A stretch of DNA of 64,000 nt, from NCBI GenBank assembly GCA_002395835.1, contig DGVD01000011.1, positions 113,360 through 177,359 on the forward strand. Direction: 5' to 3'. Numbering within the stretch: the first letter of the stretch is position 1; the number at the start of each line of letters is the position of its first letter. The position numbers and the translations under genes are program-made. The notes under the pieces were generated by a model. It had not been told where the DNA came from. It saw nothing but the letters and a program-made list of their open reading frames with translations, and did no database searches. Below are positions 34,415 to 43,492 of the stretch, piece by piece. This DNA comes from Bacteroidales bacterium UBA4293. Its GTDB lineage: Bacteria; Bacteroidota; Bacteroidia; Bacteroidales; Bacteroidaceae.

Positions 34415-35314
34415 ATGAAGAATATAGAAGAACTGGATTTCTCAAAATTGCCAGCATCTATCAGCGATGCTCAGATAGAAGGTAAAATTATGGCAATAGA
34501 CAACTTAGGTCATGCGATAGATTCTCAAAAACGTGCAATGGCTGAATCATATTGTTATCCGACCAAGACAGATTTGATTATTATTGTCTTTTGTTTAAAA
34601 GGCTCAGCTCATTTCCGTGTAAACCTTAAGGATGTGAGTTTGGAGCCTATGCATTTGATGGTGATGTTATCTGGGTTTATTTTTGAAGTGGAACAAGTAA
34701 GCGAGGATTTTGAAGGGGTAATTATCTTAAATAATCCTGATGGTATGGCTTTAAATGACGAAGCAATAGTAGCTGTATCTTTACGTCGTATTATGGCTGA
34801 GCATGGAACTGTTCCAGTGACCCCGTCGCAGTATGAGAAATTGATGGTTATGTATAATCTTTTTAAACAAGCTCTTCAAGATACAGAGAATCCTTTCAGA
34901 AATCAGATTGTTCAGCGTTTATGTCAGGTAATAACATACTACGCTTGTGGCGTTTTTCAAGGATCACCTATTGCAAATATTGACATGGCTAAAAGCCGAA
35001 AGGAAGAAATCTTTGATAAATTTATTCGGTTAGTTGAGCAGGAGTATACTCATGAACGGCGCATTATTTATTATGCTGATAAGTTGAATTTATCCCCTAA
35101 ATATCTAAGTACGGTGGTTAAAGAGGTTAGTGGGAAATATGCAAGTGATTGGATAGATGACTATGTGGTATTAGAAGCGAAAGCTCTTTTGAAAAGAGGA
35201 GGTCTAAATATTCAGCAAATATCTAATAGGTTGAATTTCCCTAATCAGAGTTTTTTTGGACGATATTTTAAGAAACAGACGGGGTATTCCCCGAAGGACT
35301 ATCGGAATTTGTAG
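34415..35314 (+). CDS. AraC-family transcriptional regulator
   Basis: 299 residues. The N-terminal 180 residues include a cupin-like sensing region (DLIIIVFCLKGSAHFRVNLK). The C-terminal 100 residues hold two helix-turn-helix units: RRIIYYADKLNLSPKYLSTVVKEVSG and LNIQQISNRLNFPNQSFFGRYFKKQTGYSPKDYR. The ligand is unknown. Its ATG follows the upstream stop by 1 nt, so it is probably co-transcribed with the DUF5686 gene. Its 3' end overlaps the convergent TRIC gene by 47 bases. Confidence 0.92.
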   Translation: MKNIEELDFSKLPASISDAQIEGKIMAIDNLGHAIDSQKRAMAESYCYPTKTDLIIIVFCLKGSAHFRVNLKDVSLEPMHLMVMLSGFIFEVEQVSEDFEGVIILNNPDGMALNDEAIVAVSLRRIMAEHGTVPVTPSQYEKLMVMYNLFKQALQDTENPFRNQIVQRLCQVITYYACGVFQGSPIANIDMAKSRKEEIFDKFIRLVEQEYTHERRIIYYADKLNLSPKYLSTVVKEVSGKYASDWIDDYVVLEAKALLKRGGLNIQQISNRLNFPNQSFFGRYFKKQTGYSPKDYRNL

Positions 35315-35942
35315 TTTCTTTTTCATGGGCTAGGGGATCAGAGAGGGTAGGTAGTGAAATGTGTTTAGCGTCTGCAAGGTATCGCAGAAGGAAAACTCCA
35401 GCTCCACTTATTAATGATGTGAATTGTTCATCAAGACCAATCCACATGCATATACCATAAATGAGTCCTCCAAATACACAGGCCATGGCATATATTTCTT
35501 TACGAAAAATTAGAGGGACTTCATTGATGAAGACATCCCTTAGAACGCCGCCTGCAGAACCTGTGATTGTTCCCATTATGATGGCTACCCAAAGTGGAAA
35601 TCCTAAAGAACGTGTCTTTTCTATTCCAACAATAGTGAATAAGGCTAAACCTAGTGTGTCGAAGAGGAAAAGTGTAGAGTGTTGACTAACCAGATACTTG
35701 CTAAAAAGTAATACAGTAATAAAAGCAACAAATGTTTCAATGAAATATATGCTGTTTTCCATCCAAAATGGGGTAATGCCTAACATCATATCCCGAATGG
35801 TACCACCGCCTACAGCTGTTATGAGACCTATAATAAAAGCTCCAAACCAGTCGAATTTCTTGCCTGCAGCTAGCCGTATGCCAGAAATGGCAAAAGCATA
35901 TGTTCCAACAAATTCTAGAACATCAGTCAGTGTTATATCCAT
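35268..35942 (-). CDS. TRIC-type/YicG-like membrane channel protein (UPF0126)
   Basis: 224 residues, seven membrane helices in two repeats. GTYAFAISGIRLAAGKKFDWFGAF and AVGGGTIRDMMLG form repeat one; GSAGGVLRDVFINEVP in repeat two has the equivalent Gly-rich bend, as in trimeric intracellular cation channels of prokaryotes. The transported ion is unproven. The last 25 residues are polar and overlap the AraC gene on the other strand. Confidence 0.87.
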   Translation of the reverse strand: MDITLTDVLEFVGTYAFAISGIRLAAGKKFDWFGAFIIGLITAVGGGTIRDMMLGITPFWMENSIYFIETFVAFITVLLFSKYLVSQHSTLFLFDTLGLALFTIVGIEKTRSLGFPLWVAIIMGTITGSAGGVLRDVFINEVPLIFRKEIYAMACVFGGLIYGICMWIGLDEQFTSLISGAGVFLLRYLADAKHISLPTLSDPLAHEKETTNSDSPSGNTPSVS

Positions 35943-35953
35943 GATTCGTTTTA

Positions 35954-36898
35954 TTATTGGACAACTCGGACAACTCGAATACCTAAATTGCTTTTCCTTC
36001 CTTTTGAATAATTATATAAGGTAGTTGGGTCGATCCACACAGCTTTATGTATTTGTGAGGCATTTAATAAATGGAGTTTACCTTTTTGCCAAACTGCCAT
36101 ACCCAAATGTGAGGTGTCTAAGCCATCTTTAGATGTGATGAGAGCTAAAATATCTCCAGTCTGAATGTCTGAAAGTTGTTCTGCATTTTGATTTAAGAGG
36201 TTTTTAGGAATATACCTTACTTTTATGCCTCTAAATTGTTGCTCTTGTTCTTTGATGGCCTTTATATCTTGCTGATGCCCTTTTAATTTACTGTAATTTT
36301 CAGGATGAGCACTCATGTAATGAATATCTTGGTTCTGGATTGCTGTAAAGGGTGCGCCTTCATGAGTTATTTCATGTATAAATCCCTTTTGTTCATTGTC
36401 GGCAATCCATTGAGTAAAATAATGAAGGCGGGAAGGGTATCCATTTATTATTCCATCTTTGTACCTTAACTGACAAAGAATATTGCAGTAACCAGCAAAA
36501 TCTCTAATATCTTTTTGGTCACATATCGTTAAAGCAGCACATGTCTCAATAAATGTAGTACAATCCAATTCGCGTGTGTTTACAACCAATACTTCTTTTT
36601 GCCCTTTTTCTAATGTATGAGCTACATATGGTTTGCCTATGAAACATTTGCCAAAAAAGAACATACGATTTTCTTTTGGAGGTAGTTTTTTTACTTCTTG
36701 CAAGAGTTTCTCAATAGAAATACTATCCTCTTTCTCATAGATCGTGCCAGTTGGTATGGAGTACTTTGTTGGCGAAATAGAATAAGTGTTTTGAGCTCCA
36801 TCAGAAATAATGTGAGATGAAGCTGGTTGTTCACTACATGTCCAAGCTAGTAGGGGAATCAATAAGAAGTTTATAAGTAGTAAATGTTTCTTTTTCAT
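35954..36898 (-). CDS. DUF1460 lipoprotein, amidase-like (NlpC/P60-related fold)
   Basis: 314 residues. A short signal (LLLINFLLIPLLAWTC) ends in a Cys at about residue 21, suggesting a lipoprotein. DCTTFIETCAAL carries the candidate catalytic Cys of the DUF1460 family, and LDTSHLGMAVW carries the candidate His. Bacteroides structures of this family look like N-acetylmuramoyl-L-alanine amidases, so a role in cell-wall recycling is likely. It is followed after 11 nt by the TRIC gene. The -7 box TATTTTTG ends 4 nt before the ATG. Confidence 0.82.
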   Translation of the reverse strand: MKKKHLLLINFLLIPLLAWTCSEQPASSHIISDGAQNTYSISPTKYSIPTGTIYEKEDSISIEKLLQEVKKLPPKENRMFFFGKCFIGKPYVAHTLEKGQKEVLVVNTRELDCTTFIETCAALTICDQKDIRDFAGYCNILCQLRYKDGIINGYPSRLHYFTQWIADNEQKGFIHEITHEGAPFTAIQNQDIHYMSAHPENYSKLKGHQQDIKAIKEQEQQFRGIKVRYIPKNLLNQNAEQLSDIQTGDILALITSKDGLDTSHLGMAVWQKGKLHLLNASQIHKAVWIDPTTLYNYSKGRKSNLGIRVVRVVQ

Positions 36899-36902
36899 GC
36901 TG

Positions 36903-36910
36903 CAAAAATA
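36903..36910 (-). promoter_or_regulatory. -7 box TATTTTTG before the DUF1460 gene
   Basis: Reads TATTTTTGCAGCATG on the minus strand: box, 4 nt, start codon. Confidence 0.5.
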
Positions 36911-36984
36911 GGAACTTTTTAGTGAAAGTTGTTAAGATTATCTAAACTATTTTTCGGAAAAGGATTTAGTATTTAAAGTTGACT

Positions 36985-36992
36985 TAAATTTG
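36985..36992 (+). promoter_or_regulatory. -7 box TAAATTTG before the MATE gene
   Basis: Reads TAAATTTGAAGCATG: box, 4 nt, start codon. Divergent from the DUF1460 promoter. Confidence 0.5.
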
Positions 36993-36996
36993 AAGC

Positions 36997-38298
36997 ATGA
37001 GAAGGAGAATCTTATATTTAGCAATTCCATCTATCATCACAAATCTAACTGTCCCTTTAATGGGACTGTTTGATGTGGCTATCGTGGGGCATTTGCAAAA
37101 TACTTCGTTTATCGGTGCTATTGCTATTGGTGGTATGATGTTTAATCTGTTATATTGGGGATTTGGGTTTCTCCGCATGGGTACTGGTGGACTTACAGCT
37201 CAATCCTTCGGTCGTAGAGATATAAGCGATATTCCTATCCAATTACTTCGTCCTTTGTTACTGGCATTAGGTATTTCATTCTTGATTTTACTTTTTAGTA
37301 GACCATTAGAGTGGATTATTTTAAATATAATAGGTGACCAAAATTCCTCATTGAACTATTGGGCATCTATTTATTTTCGCATTTGTGTTTGGGGCGCACC
37401 TGCTGTTCTGTCTATGTATGTTTTCAATGGCTGGTTTATTGGTTTACAGAATCCAAGGATACCGATGTATGTAGCAATAGCTGCGAATGTCTTGAATGTT
37501 GTGCTAAGCTTGTTTTTTGTATATGGCATGGGCATGCAACTTAAAGGTGTGGCCTTAGGAACTATGATAGGTCAGTGGGCCGGTTTCCTTTTTTCATTGA
37601 TTCTAAGTTGGAAGAAATATAAAGTCTATTTTAAACGCAAATTTTATTGGGCTGAAATCTTAGATACAGATGCTCTAGTTCAGTATTTTCACGTAAATAA
37701 GAATATTTTCGGACGTACCCTTTGCCTGATAGCAGTGACCACTAGTTTCACTGCTTTTGGAGCAAAGCAAGGTGAAACTATATTGGCAGTAAACACTTTG
37801 ATGATGCAATTATTCACAATTTTCTCTTATTTTATGGATGGCTTTGCCTATGCCGGTGAAGCTATTGCTGGTGCATCTGTAGGAGAGAAGGATACACTGA
37901 AATTGTATGAGACTGTCCATTCTCTATTCTTTTGGGGGTGGGTATTGGCATTCTCATTTACTATAATTTACGTATTAGGAGGTCAGTCTTTTTTAGGATT
38001 TCTCACGGATCAAAAAGAAATTTTGGGAGCAGCAGACCCATATATAGAATGGTCTGCTTTGATTCCTTTATGTGGTTTTTCTGCTTTTATGTGGGATGGG
38101 ATATATATAGGTATGACTGAGACCAAGATGATGTTCAGGGTCATGTTTTTTTCTATGTTGCTCTATTTTGTACTCTATTTTGTTCTTTTCCCTGTTTTTG
38201 GCAACCATGGATTGTGGATTGCCTTTTTATTCTATTTGTGTATGAGAGGGTGTGGTCTTTGGTATTATTTCTCCAGAAAGTTTAAATGTGAGAAGTAA
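36997..38298 (+). CDS. MATE-family efflux transporter (DinF-like)
   Basis: 433 residues, twelve membrane helices. Typical MATE residues: MRRRILYLAIPSIITNLTVPL, ANMGLFDVAIVGHL-like segment and GGLTAQSFGRRD in the N-lobe; YAGEAIAGASVGEKD in the C-lobe. It exports cationic drugs or metabolites using an H+ or Na+ gradient; the coupling ion cannot be read. Nearby Na+ pumps could supply the gradient. Confidence 0.92.
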   Translation: MRRRILYLAIPSIITNLTVPLMGLFDVAIVGHLQNTSFIGAIAIGGMMFNLLYWGFGFLRMGTGGLTAQSFGRRDISDIPIQLLRPLLLALGISFLILLFSRPLEWIILNIIGDQNSSLNYWASIYFRICVWGAPAVLSMYVFNGWFIGLQNPRIPMYVAIAANVLNVVLSLFFVYGMGMQLKGVALGTMIGQWAGFLFSLILSWKKYKVYFKRKFYWAEILDTDALVQYFHVNKNIFGRTLCLIAVTTSFTAFGAKQGETILAVNTLMMQLFTIFSYFMDGFAYAGEAIAGASVGEKDTLKLYETVHSLFFWGWVLAFSFTIIYVLGGQSFLGFLTDQKEILGAADPYIEWSALIPLCGFSAFMWDGIYIGMTETKMMFRVMFFSMLLYFVLYFVLFPVFGNHGLWIAFLFYLCMRGCGLWYYFSRKFKCEK

Positions 38299-38338
38299 GT
38301 TAAGGGAAAGTAATCTAGAGATTATGACAATATACCAG

Positions 38339-38368
38339 AAAAGGTTCTGAATATATTCAGAACCTTTT
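38339..38368. terminator. Palindromic bidirectional terminator
   Basis: AAAAGGTTCTGAAT pairs with ATTCAGAACCTTTT around a 2-nt centre. It ends both the MATE gene and the minus-strand tRNA transcript. Confidence 0.8.
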
Positions 38369-38371
38369 CAG

Positions 38372-38445
38372 TGACTCCTATAGGATTCAAACCTATAACC
38401 TTTTGATCCGTAGTCAAATGCTCTATTCAGTTGAGCTAAGGAGCC
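38372..38445 (-). tRNA. tRNA-Arg (anticodon ACG), copy 2
   Basis: 74 nt cloverleaf. Acceptor GGCTCCT pairs with AGGAGTC, D arm GCTCAACTGAATAGAGC, anticodon arm with loop CTACGGA (ACG, read as ICG), T arm ATAGG-TTTGAAT-CCTAT. No encoded CCA. Identical to the copy at 38493-38566, and downstream of it in the same direction. Confidence 0.95.
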
Positions 38446-38492
38446 GTTAACCATTTAAAATTAAAATTATGAAAAAGCAAACTCGTTAGAAG

Positions 38493-38566
38493 TGACTCCT
38501 ATAGGATTCAAACCTATAACCTTTTGATCCGTAGTCAAATGCTCTATTCAGTTGAGCTAAGGAGCC
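38493..38566 (-). tRNA. tRNA-Arg (anticodon ACG), copy 1
   Basis: Identical 74 nt sequence to the other copy, separated by 47 nt of AT-rich spacer. The promoter box TACCTTTG at 38594-38587 lies 20 nt upstream, so both copies are expected to be cut from one precursor. Confidence 0.95.
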
Positions 38567-38586
38567 ATTCTTTTCGTTTGCGAGTG

Positions 38587-38594
38587 CAAAGGTA
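38587..38594 (-). promoter_or_regulatory. -7 box TACCTTTG of the tRNA-Arg pair
   Basis: Minus strand TACCTTTG, 20 nt before the first tRNA base. Confidence 0.6.
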
Positions 38595-38633
38595 GTACTT
38601 ATTTTTTAAACCACAAATGATTTTGAGAAAAAA

Positions 38634-38671
38634 AGAACAGCAGACTTGGAATTTTGTAAATCTGCTGTTCT
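38634..38671 (-). terminator. Terminator of clpC-htpG
   Basis: AGAACAGCAGA (38634-38644) pairs perfectly with TCTGCTGTTCT (38661-38671), then a long T run on the minus strand. Confidence 0.9.
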
Positions 38672-38682
38672 AATTATCATGT

Positions 38683-40734
38683 TTAGATTAAGTCAATGCT
38701 TCGCTTTACGAAATTATTTAAGGCTTCACCTTTTAACATACCATTCTGAAGCAGAGCCAAATCTACCAATTGAGATATTATTTTATTATTCTTTGCGTAA
38801 TCGCTTAGAATCTCTTTTTCCTTGTCGTGCTGAGCTGTTATGTCTTTTTCGCACTGTGAAAGGTCGTTTTTCTCTTCTTGAGTGATTTCTTCAGCCTTCT
38901 TGTTGTCCTGTTGTTGTTTCAGAACAGCCTTACGAGCTTCCAGACCTTTAAGTTCAGCCTCTATAGGCTTTAGTTGCTCTGCTGTGTTGTTATGTGTATC
39001 TTCAAGGATTTCCTTAATTAGCTTGTGATTGGTATTTAGAACCACATTATACATGTCTGGCATTTCACCATAGAAAGCCATTCCAGGTTGCAGTCTAGCC
39101 ATTTCTTTCATACGGCGCATATATTCACTGCGAGTAATCATTACAGGGGCTGCATTTTCACCTAGGGCTTGTGGGTCTACATTGAACTCTGTTTTATCTA
39201 ATTTAGGTAAAATACTTGTAAAGATTGCACTCAAAGTTGTTCTGTCGTTTACGTCTACAGCTTCTGGCGTATCAGTGTCTTTTACTATCAATCGATCTAT
39301 AGTGTCAGCATCAACTCTAGTAAAGGTGGTTTTTTCCAATTTTCTCTCCAACAGGCTTACCAATGGAGTGTCTAACTGCCCATCCATCAGTAGGACATTG
39401 TATCCTTTATTGTTGGCAGCCTCAATATAGCTGTATTGCTCATCCTTATCATTGGCATAAAGATAAACCAGCTGTCCATCTTTGTTGGTTTGGTTATCCT
39501 TAATTAAGGTATTATATTCATCATATGTGAAGAATTTACCATTACAGTCTTTCAAAAGGCTGAATTTCTTGGCCTTGTCATAGAAGTCATCTGTTGAGAG
39601 CATACCATAGTGGATGAACAACTTGATATCATCCCATTTCTTTTCAAAATCAGCACGGTCTTTATTGAAGATGCTCTGAAGCCTGTCGCTCACCTTTTTT
39701 GTAATATAGGTAGATATTTTCTTCACATTGGAATCACTTTGCAGGTAGCTTCGGCTAACATTTAGAGGAATGTCTGGAGAATCAATAACACCATGTAGCA
39801 GCATTAAGAACTCAGGAACAATACCTTCTACATTATCGGTAACGAATACCTGATTACAATAAAGCTGAATCTTATTACGTTGCAGATCCAGGTTACTCTT
39901 AATCTTTGGGAAGTAGAGAACACCAGTTAAATGGAATGGGAAATCCACATTCAAATGAATCCAGAAAAGAGGATCGTCATTCATAGGATAAAGCTCATGA
40001 TAGAACTTCAAATAATCCTCATCTTTCAAATCACTAGGTTTCTTTGTCCAAAGTGGGGTGGTATCATTAATGACATTGTCCTCATCGGTGTCGACCTGTT
40101 TACCGTCTTTCCAGTCTTTTTTCTTGCCAAAGACTACTGGAATAGGTAAGAAACGGCAGTATTTATTTAGTAATTCACTGATTTTGTTTTCGTCTACAAA
40201 CTCCTGACAGTCATCATCAATATGCATGATGATGTCGGTACCACGTTCTGCCTTTTCTGTAGGTTCAATAGTGTATGATGGACTTCCATCACAGTTCCAT
40301 TTTACAGCTTGTGCGCCTTCTTGCCAACTCTTTGTTACGATATCTACTTCTTTACTCACCATGAAAGAAGAGTAAAAACCTAATCCAAAGTGTCCGATAA
40401 TAGCATTGGCATCCTCTTTATATTTATCAAGGAAGTCGTTTGCACCAGAAAATGCAATTTGATTGATATATTTTTCGATTTCATCTTCTGTCATTCCAAT
40501 ACCATGATCACTCACAGTAATGGTTTTGGCATCTTTGTCTACACTAACACGTACACTTAGATCGCCCATATCTTCTTTTAAATCACCTTTTGTGGCCAGT
40601 GTCTTCAGTTTCTGAGTTGCATCAACTGCATTTGAAACAATTTCACGAAGGAAAATTTCGTGGTCACTGTACAAAAACTTTTTGATAACAGGAAAGATAT
40701 TTTCCGTTGTTACGCCAATATTTCCTTTTTGCAT
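38683..40734 (-). CDS. htpG: Chaperone HtpG (Hsp90)
   Basis: 683 residues. N-terminal GHKL ATPase motifs: EIFLREIVSNAVDA (catalytic Glu and Asn), VSDHGIGM, and GHFGLGFYSSFMV (lid). The middle domain has NVSRSYLQSD with the conserved Arg. The C-terminal dimer domain contains a long charged insertion (ARKAVLKQQQDNKKAEEI) common in Bacteroidetes HtpG. It lies 13 nt after clpC, so the two chaperones are co-transcribed, linking protein folding with Clp proteolysis under stress. Confidence 0.97.
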   Translation of the reverse strand: MQKGNIGVTTENIFPVIKKFLYSDHEIFLREIVSNAVDATQKLKTLATKGDLKEDMGDLSVRVSVDKDAKTITVSDHGIGMTEDEIEKYINQIAFSGANDFLDKYKEDANAIIGHFGLGFYSSFMVSKEVDIVTKSWQEGAQAVKWNCDGSPSYTIEPTEKAERGTDIIMHIDDDCQEFVDENKISELLNKYCRFLPIPVVFGKKKDWKDGKQVDTDEDNVINDTTPLWTKKPSDLKDEDYLKFYHELYPMNDDPLFWIHLNVDFPFHLTGVLYFPKIKSNLDLQRNKIQLYCNQVFVTDNVEGIVPEFLMLLHGVIDSPDIPLNVSRSYLQSDSNVKKISTYITKKVSDRLQSIFNKDRADFEKKWDDIKLFIHYGMLSTDDFYDKAKKFSLLKDCNGKFFTYDEYNTLIKDNQTNKDGQLVYLYANDKDEQYSYIEAANNKGYNVLLMDGQLDTPLVSLLERKLEKTTFTRVDADTIDRLIVKDTDTPEAVDVNDRTTLSAIFTSILPKLDKTEFNVDPQALGENAAPVMITRSEYMRRMKEMARLQPGMAFYGEMPDMYNVVLNTNHKLIKEILEDTHNNTAEQLKPIEAELKGLEARKAVLKQQQDNKKAEEITQEEKNDLSQCEKDITAQHDKEKEILSDYAKNNKIISQLVDLALLQNGMLKGEALNNFVKRSIDLI

Positions 40735-40747
40735 CTTATATAGTTAT

Positions 40748-43333
40748 TTAAATTAAACTTTCTTGCATCACGGGGATGATTACGGGACAATTTGTCATCT
40801 CCAGTGTCAGTTTGCCCTCGTTTACTCGGGCAATCAGTTTACTGCCTGAAGCCGGTTCCTCGTTGATAATTAAATTAGAGATCTCGTCTTCTAAATAGGT
40901 TTGAATGCTTCTCCGTAGTGGTCTAGCACCATATTGAGGATCATATCCTTTTTCTGCTAGGAACTTACGTGCTTCATCGGTCACCTCTAAATGGTATCCC
41001 ATATCTTCCACACGTTGAATCAATCCTTTTAGCTCTAGGTCAATAATCAGTAACATAGAATCCATATCCAGTGGACGGAAGGTGATGATTTCATCCAAAC
41101 GGTTAAGGAATTCAGGTGCGAATTGCTTCTGAAGAGCTTTGCGAACAATGCTATCTGCATTCACATCAGTGTTCTGTTGACTGGTGAAACCAATGCCATG
41201 TCCAAATTCTTTTAACTGTCGGCTTCCAACGTTTGATGTCATGATTATTACAGCATTACGGAAGTCCACTGTCCGTCCATTACTATCCGTAAGCCGTCCT
41301 TCATCCATAACTTGGAGTAGGATGTTGAACACATCAGGATGTGCTTTCTCTATTTCATCAAGGAGGACTATAGAATAAGGTTTACGCCGCACCGCTTCGG
41401 TAAGTTGTCCACCTTCTTCATAACCTACATATCCAGGAGGCGCTCCAACCAGTCGGCTGACAGTAAACTTTTCCATGTATTCACTCATATCAATGCGGAT
41501 CAAAGCATCTGCTGTTCCAAACATAAATTTAGCCAGTTCTTTAGCTAATAATGTTTTACCTACACCTGTAGGACCTAAGAACATGAAACTTCCAATAGGA
41601 CGGTTGGGATCTTTTAGACCGATACGGCTACGTTGGATGGCTTTAACTAATTTTTCCACAGCTGTTTCTTGGGCTATGACTTCCTTTGATAAAGCTTCTT
41701 TCATGCCTTTTAGCTGATTGCCTTCTGCTTGTGCCATTCTAGTGACAGGTACACCAGAAATCATAGAAACAACTTCAGAAATCATATCTTCAGTGATTTC
41801 TACAGGATGGGCATCTAATTCCTTATTAAATAGCTCTTCCTGGGCAGCGATTTGTTTCTCCAGTTCTACTTGTCGCTCACGCAGATTGCTGGCTAACTGA
41901 TAATTTCCAGCCTTCACAGCCTTCATTTTGTCCTCATTTATTTTATCCTTTTCAGCATTCAGCTGCTGTACTATTGCAGGTGTACTGTTTTCCATCATGT
42001 GAGCTCGTGAACCAGCCTCATCAATGATGTCAATGGCTTTATCTGGGAAATTCCGGTCTGTAATATATCGTTCTGCTAATTGAACTGCATGTGAAAGAGC
42101 TGCATCACTATATCTTACATGGTGATGTTCTTCATATCTATCCTTGATGTTGTGCAAGATTTGTAAAGTTTCTTCCTTTGTGGAAGGCTCTACTATGATT
42201 TTTTGGAAACGACGTTCCAAAGCTCCATCCTTTTCGATGCTATTCCGATATTCATCAAGAGTTGTAGCACCGATGCATTGTAGCTCTCCACGAGCCAAAG
42301 CTGGCTTAAGCAGATTAGCTGCATCCATGGTGCCAGTGCTGGCACCAGCACCTATAATGGTATGAATTTCATCCATGAAAAGGATGACTTCATCATGTTC
42401 TTTCAACTCCTTTATCAGGTTCTGCATTCGCTCTTCAAATTGGCCACGGAACTTTGTTCCTGCTACTATTGAAGCCATATCTAGGCGAACGAGCCGTTTA
42501 CCCAACAAGGTATGAGGAACGTTCCCTTCAATGATACGTGAGGCTAATCCTTCAACAATGGCAGATTTACCTACACCGGGTTCACCTATTAAGATAGGAT
42601 TATTCTTTTTTCTGCGTGACAAAATCTGGGCTAGACGCTCAATTTCTTTTTGACGACCGACCACAGGATCTAGCAACTTCTCTTCGGCTGCCTTGGTCAA
42701 ATCAGAACTGAATTTGTCTAGAAATGGAGTGTCACGATGTCCGTTATTTTTACCAGAATTTGAACTGTTTTTTGAACCATCTTGAGAGATGCGTATCATG
42801 CGGAATGGACTTTGACCTCCATCATCTGACAGGTCATCCTCTTCATCATCTTCACTAGTTTCGAAAGCACTTAGTGGTTGAGCATTTTCTGCTATGTTGT
42901 CATTCGCAGGATCAATTTCCCTATGCTGGTCTAATGTTTCTAGTTGAAGCCCTGAATCTTTCAGCAACTGGCTTACATAAAGTCTGTCGTTATTTATCAT
43001 AGCATGTAATAAATCCAGAGTGTCTATTTTGGAACTATTTCTTCCTTGGGATTCCTTAAAACTCTCTTTTAATAATTTTGAAATATCAGTTGTTACATTC
43101 AAGTCATTGGAAGAACCATAGGGGTTGTAAATGGCCCTGATACGGTTTTCCAAAGTCTTTTTAATGTGATTAAGGTCTACTTTGGCAGAAACCAAAGCAG
43201 AGTATGCCTCACATGTTTCATCACGAAGTATGGCTAATAGCAGGTGTTCAGGCCCTACGAAATTTGAATCTAAGCGGCCTGCCTCTTCGCGACTGTACAT
43301 GATGACTCTATTTAAACTTTCTGAAAACTGCAT
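40748..43333 (-). CDS. clpC: ATP-dependent Clp protease ATP-binding subunit ClpC
   Basis: 861 residues. An N-terminal Clp_N repeat domain (1-150) is followed by an acidic linker, AAA1 (GEPGVGKSAIVEG, then DEIHTIIGAG), the ClpC-type coiled middle segment (LRERQVELEKQIAAQ), and AAA2 (GPTGVGKTLLAKE, LLDEIEKAHPDV). The ClpP-binding loop IGF is present in FGHGIGFTS, so it should unfold substrates for ClpP. A hairpin at 43376-43397 lies about 45 nt upstream of the start and may be an operator; no perfect TAnnTTTG box was found. Confidence 0.96.
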   Translation of the reverse strand: MQFSESLNRVIMYSREEAGRLDSNFVGPEHLLLAILRDETCEAYSALVSAKVDLNHIKKTLENRIRAIYNPYGSSNDLNVTTDISKLLKESFKESQGRNSSKIDTLDLLHAMINNDRLYVSQLLKDSGLQLETLDQHREIDPANDNIAENAQPLSAFETSEDDEEDDLSDDGGQSPFRMIRISQDGSKNSSNSGKNNGHRDTPFLDKFSSDLTKAAEEKLLDPVVGRQKEIERLAQILSRRKKNNPILIGEPGVGKSAIVEGLASRIIEGNVPHTLLGKRLVRLDMASIVAGTKFRGQFEERMQNLIKELKEHDEVILFMDEIHTIIGAGASTGTMDAANLLKPALARGELQCIGATTLDEYRNSIEKDGALERRFQKIIVEPSTKEETLQILHNIKDRYEEHHHVRYSDAALSHAVQLAERYITDRNFPDKAIDIIDEAGSRAHMMENSTPAIVQQLNAEKDKINEDKMKAVKAGNYQLASNLRERQVELEKQIAAQEELFNKELDAHPVEITEDMISEVVSMISGVPVTRMAQAEGNQLKGMKEALSKEVIAQETAVEKLVKAIQRSRIGLKDPNRPIGSFMFLGPTGVGKTLLAKELAKFMFGTADALIRIDMSEYMEKFTVSRLVGAPPGYVGYEEGGQLTEAVRRKPYSIVLLDEIEKAHPDVFNILLQVMDEGRLTDSNGRTVDFRNAVIIMTSNVGSRQLKEFGHGIGFTSQQNTDVNADSIVRKALQKQFAPEFLNRLDEIITFRPLDMDSMLLIIDLELKGLIQRVEDMGYHLEVTDEARKFLAEKGYDPQYGARPLRRSIQTYLEDEISNLIINEEPASGSKLIARVNEGKLTLEMTNCPVIIPVMQESLI

Positions 43334-43375
43334 CTTTCAATGTCTTTAATTATGACCTATAATTTTACAAAAGCC

Positions 43376-43397
43376 GTGCCAAAAACCGTTTTGGTAC
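43376..43397. promoter_or_regulatory. Inverted repeat between clpC and gyrA, possible operator
   Basis: GTGCCAAAA (43376-43384) pairs with TTTTGGTAC (43389-43397), one G-U pair, 4-nt centre. No + strand transcript ends here, so a terminator role is not needed. It lies in the clpC upstream region. Confidence 0.4.
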
Positions 43398-43492
43398 TTT
43401 TTACAGAAAAAGTTTTTTCCTTTAAGAAAAAAGCAGTACTTTTACAAAGTTTTTGTGAACTAACTTATATAGTGTAAAAAGATTTAAAATAA

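Noticed and set aside
38372..38566. Prophage or element attachment at the tRNA pair
   Set aside because: No integrase, no direct repeat of the tRNA end beyond the second full copy, and ordinary genes on both sides.
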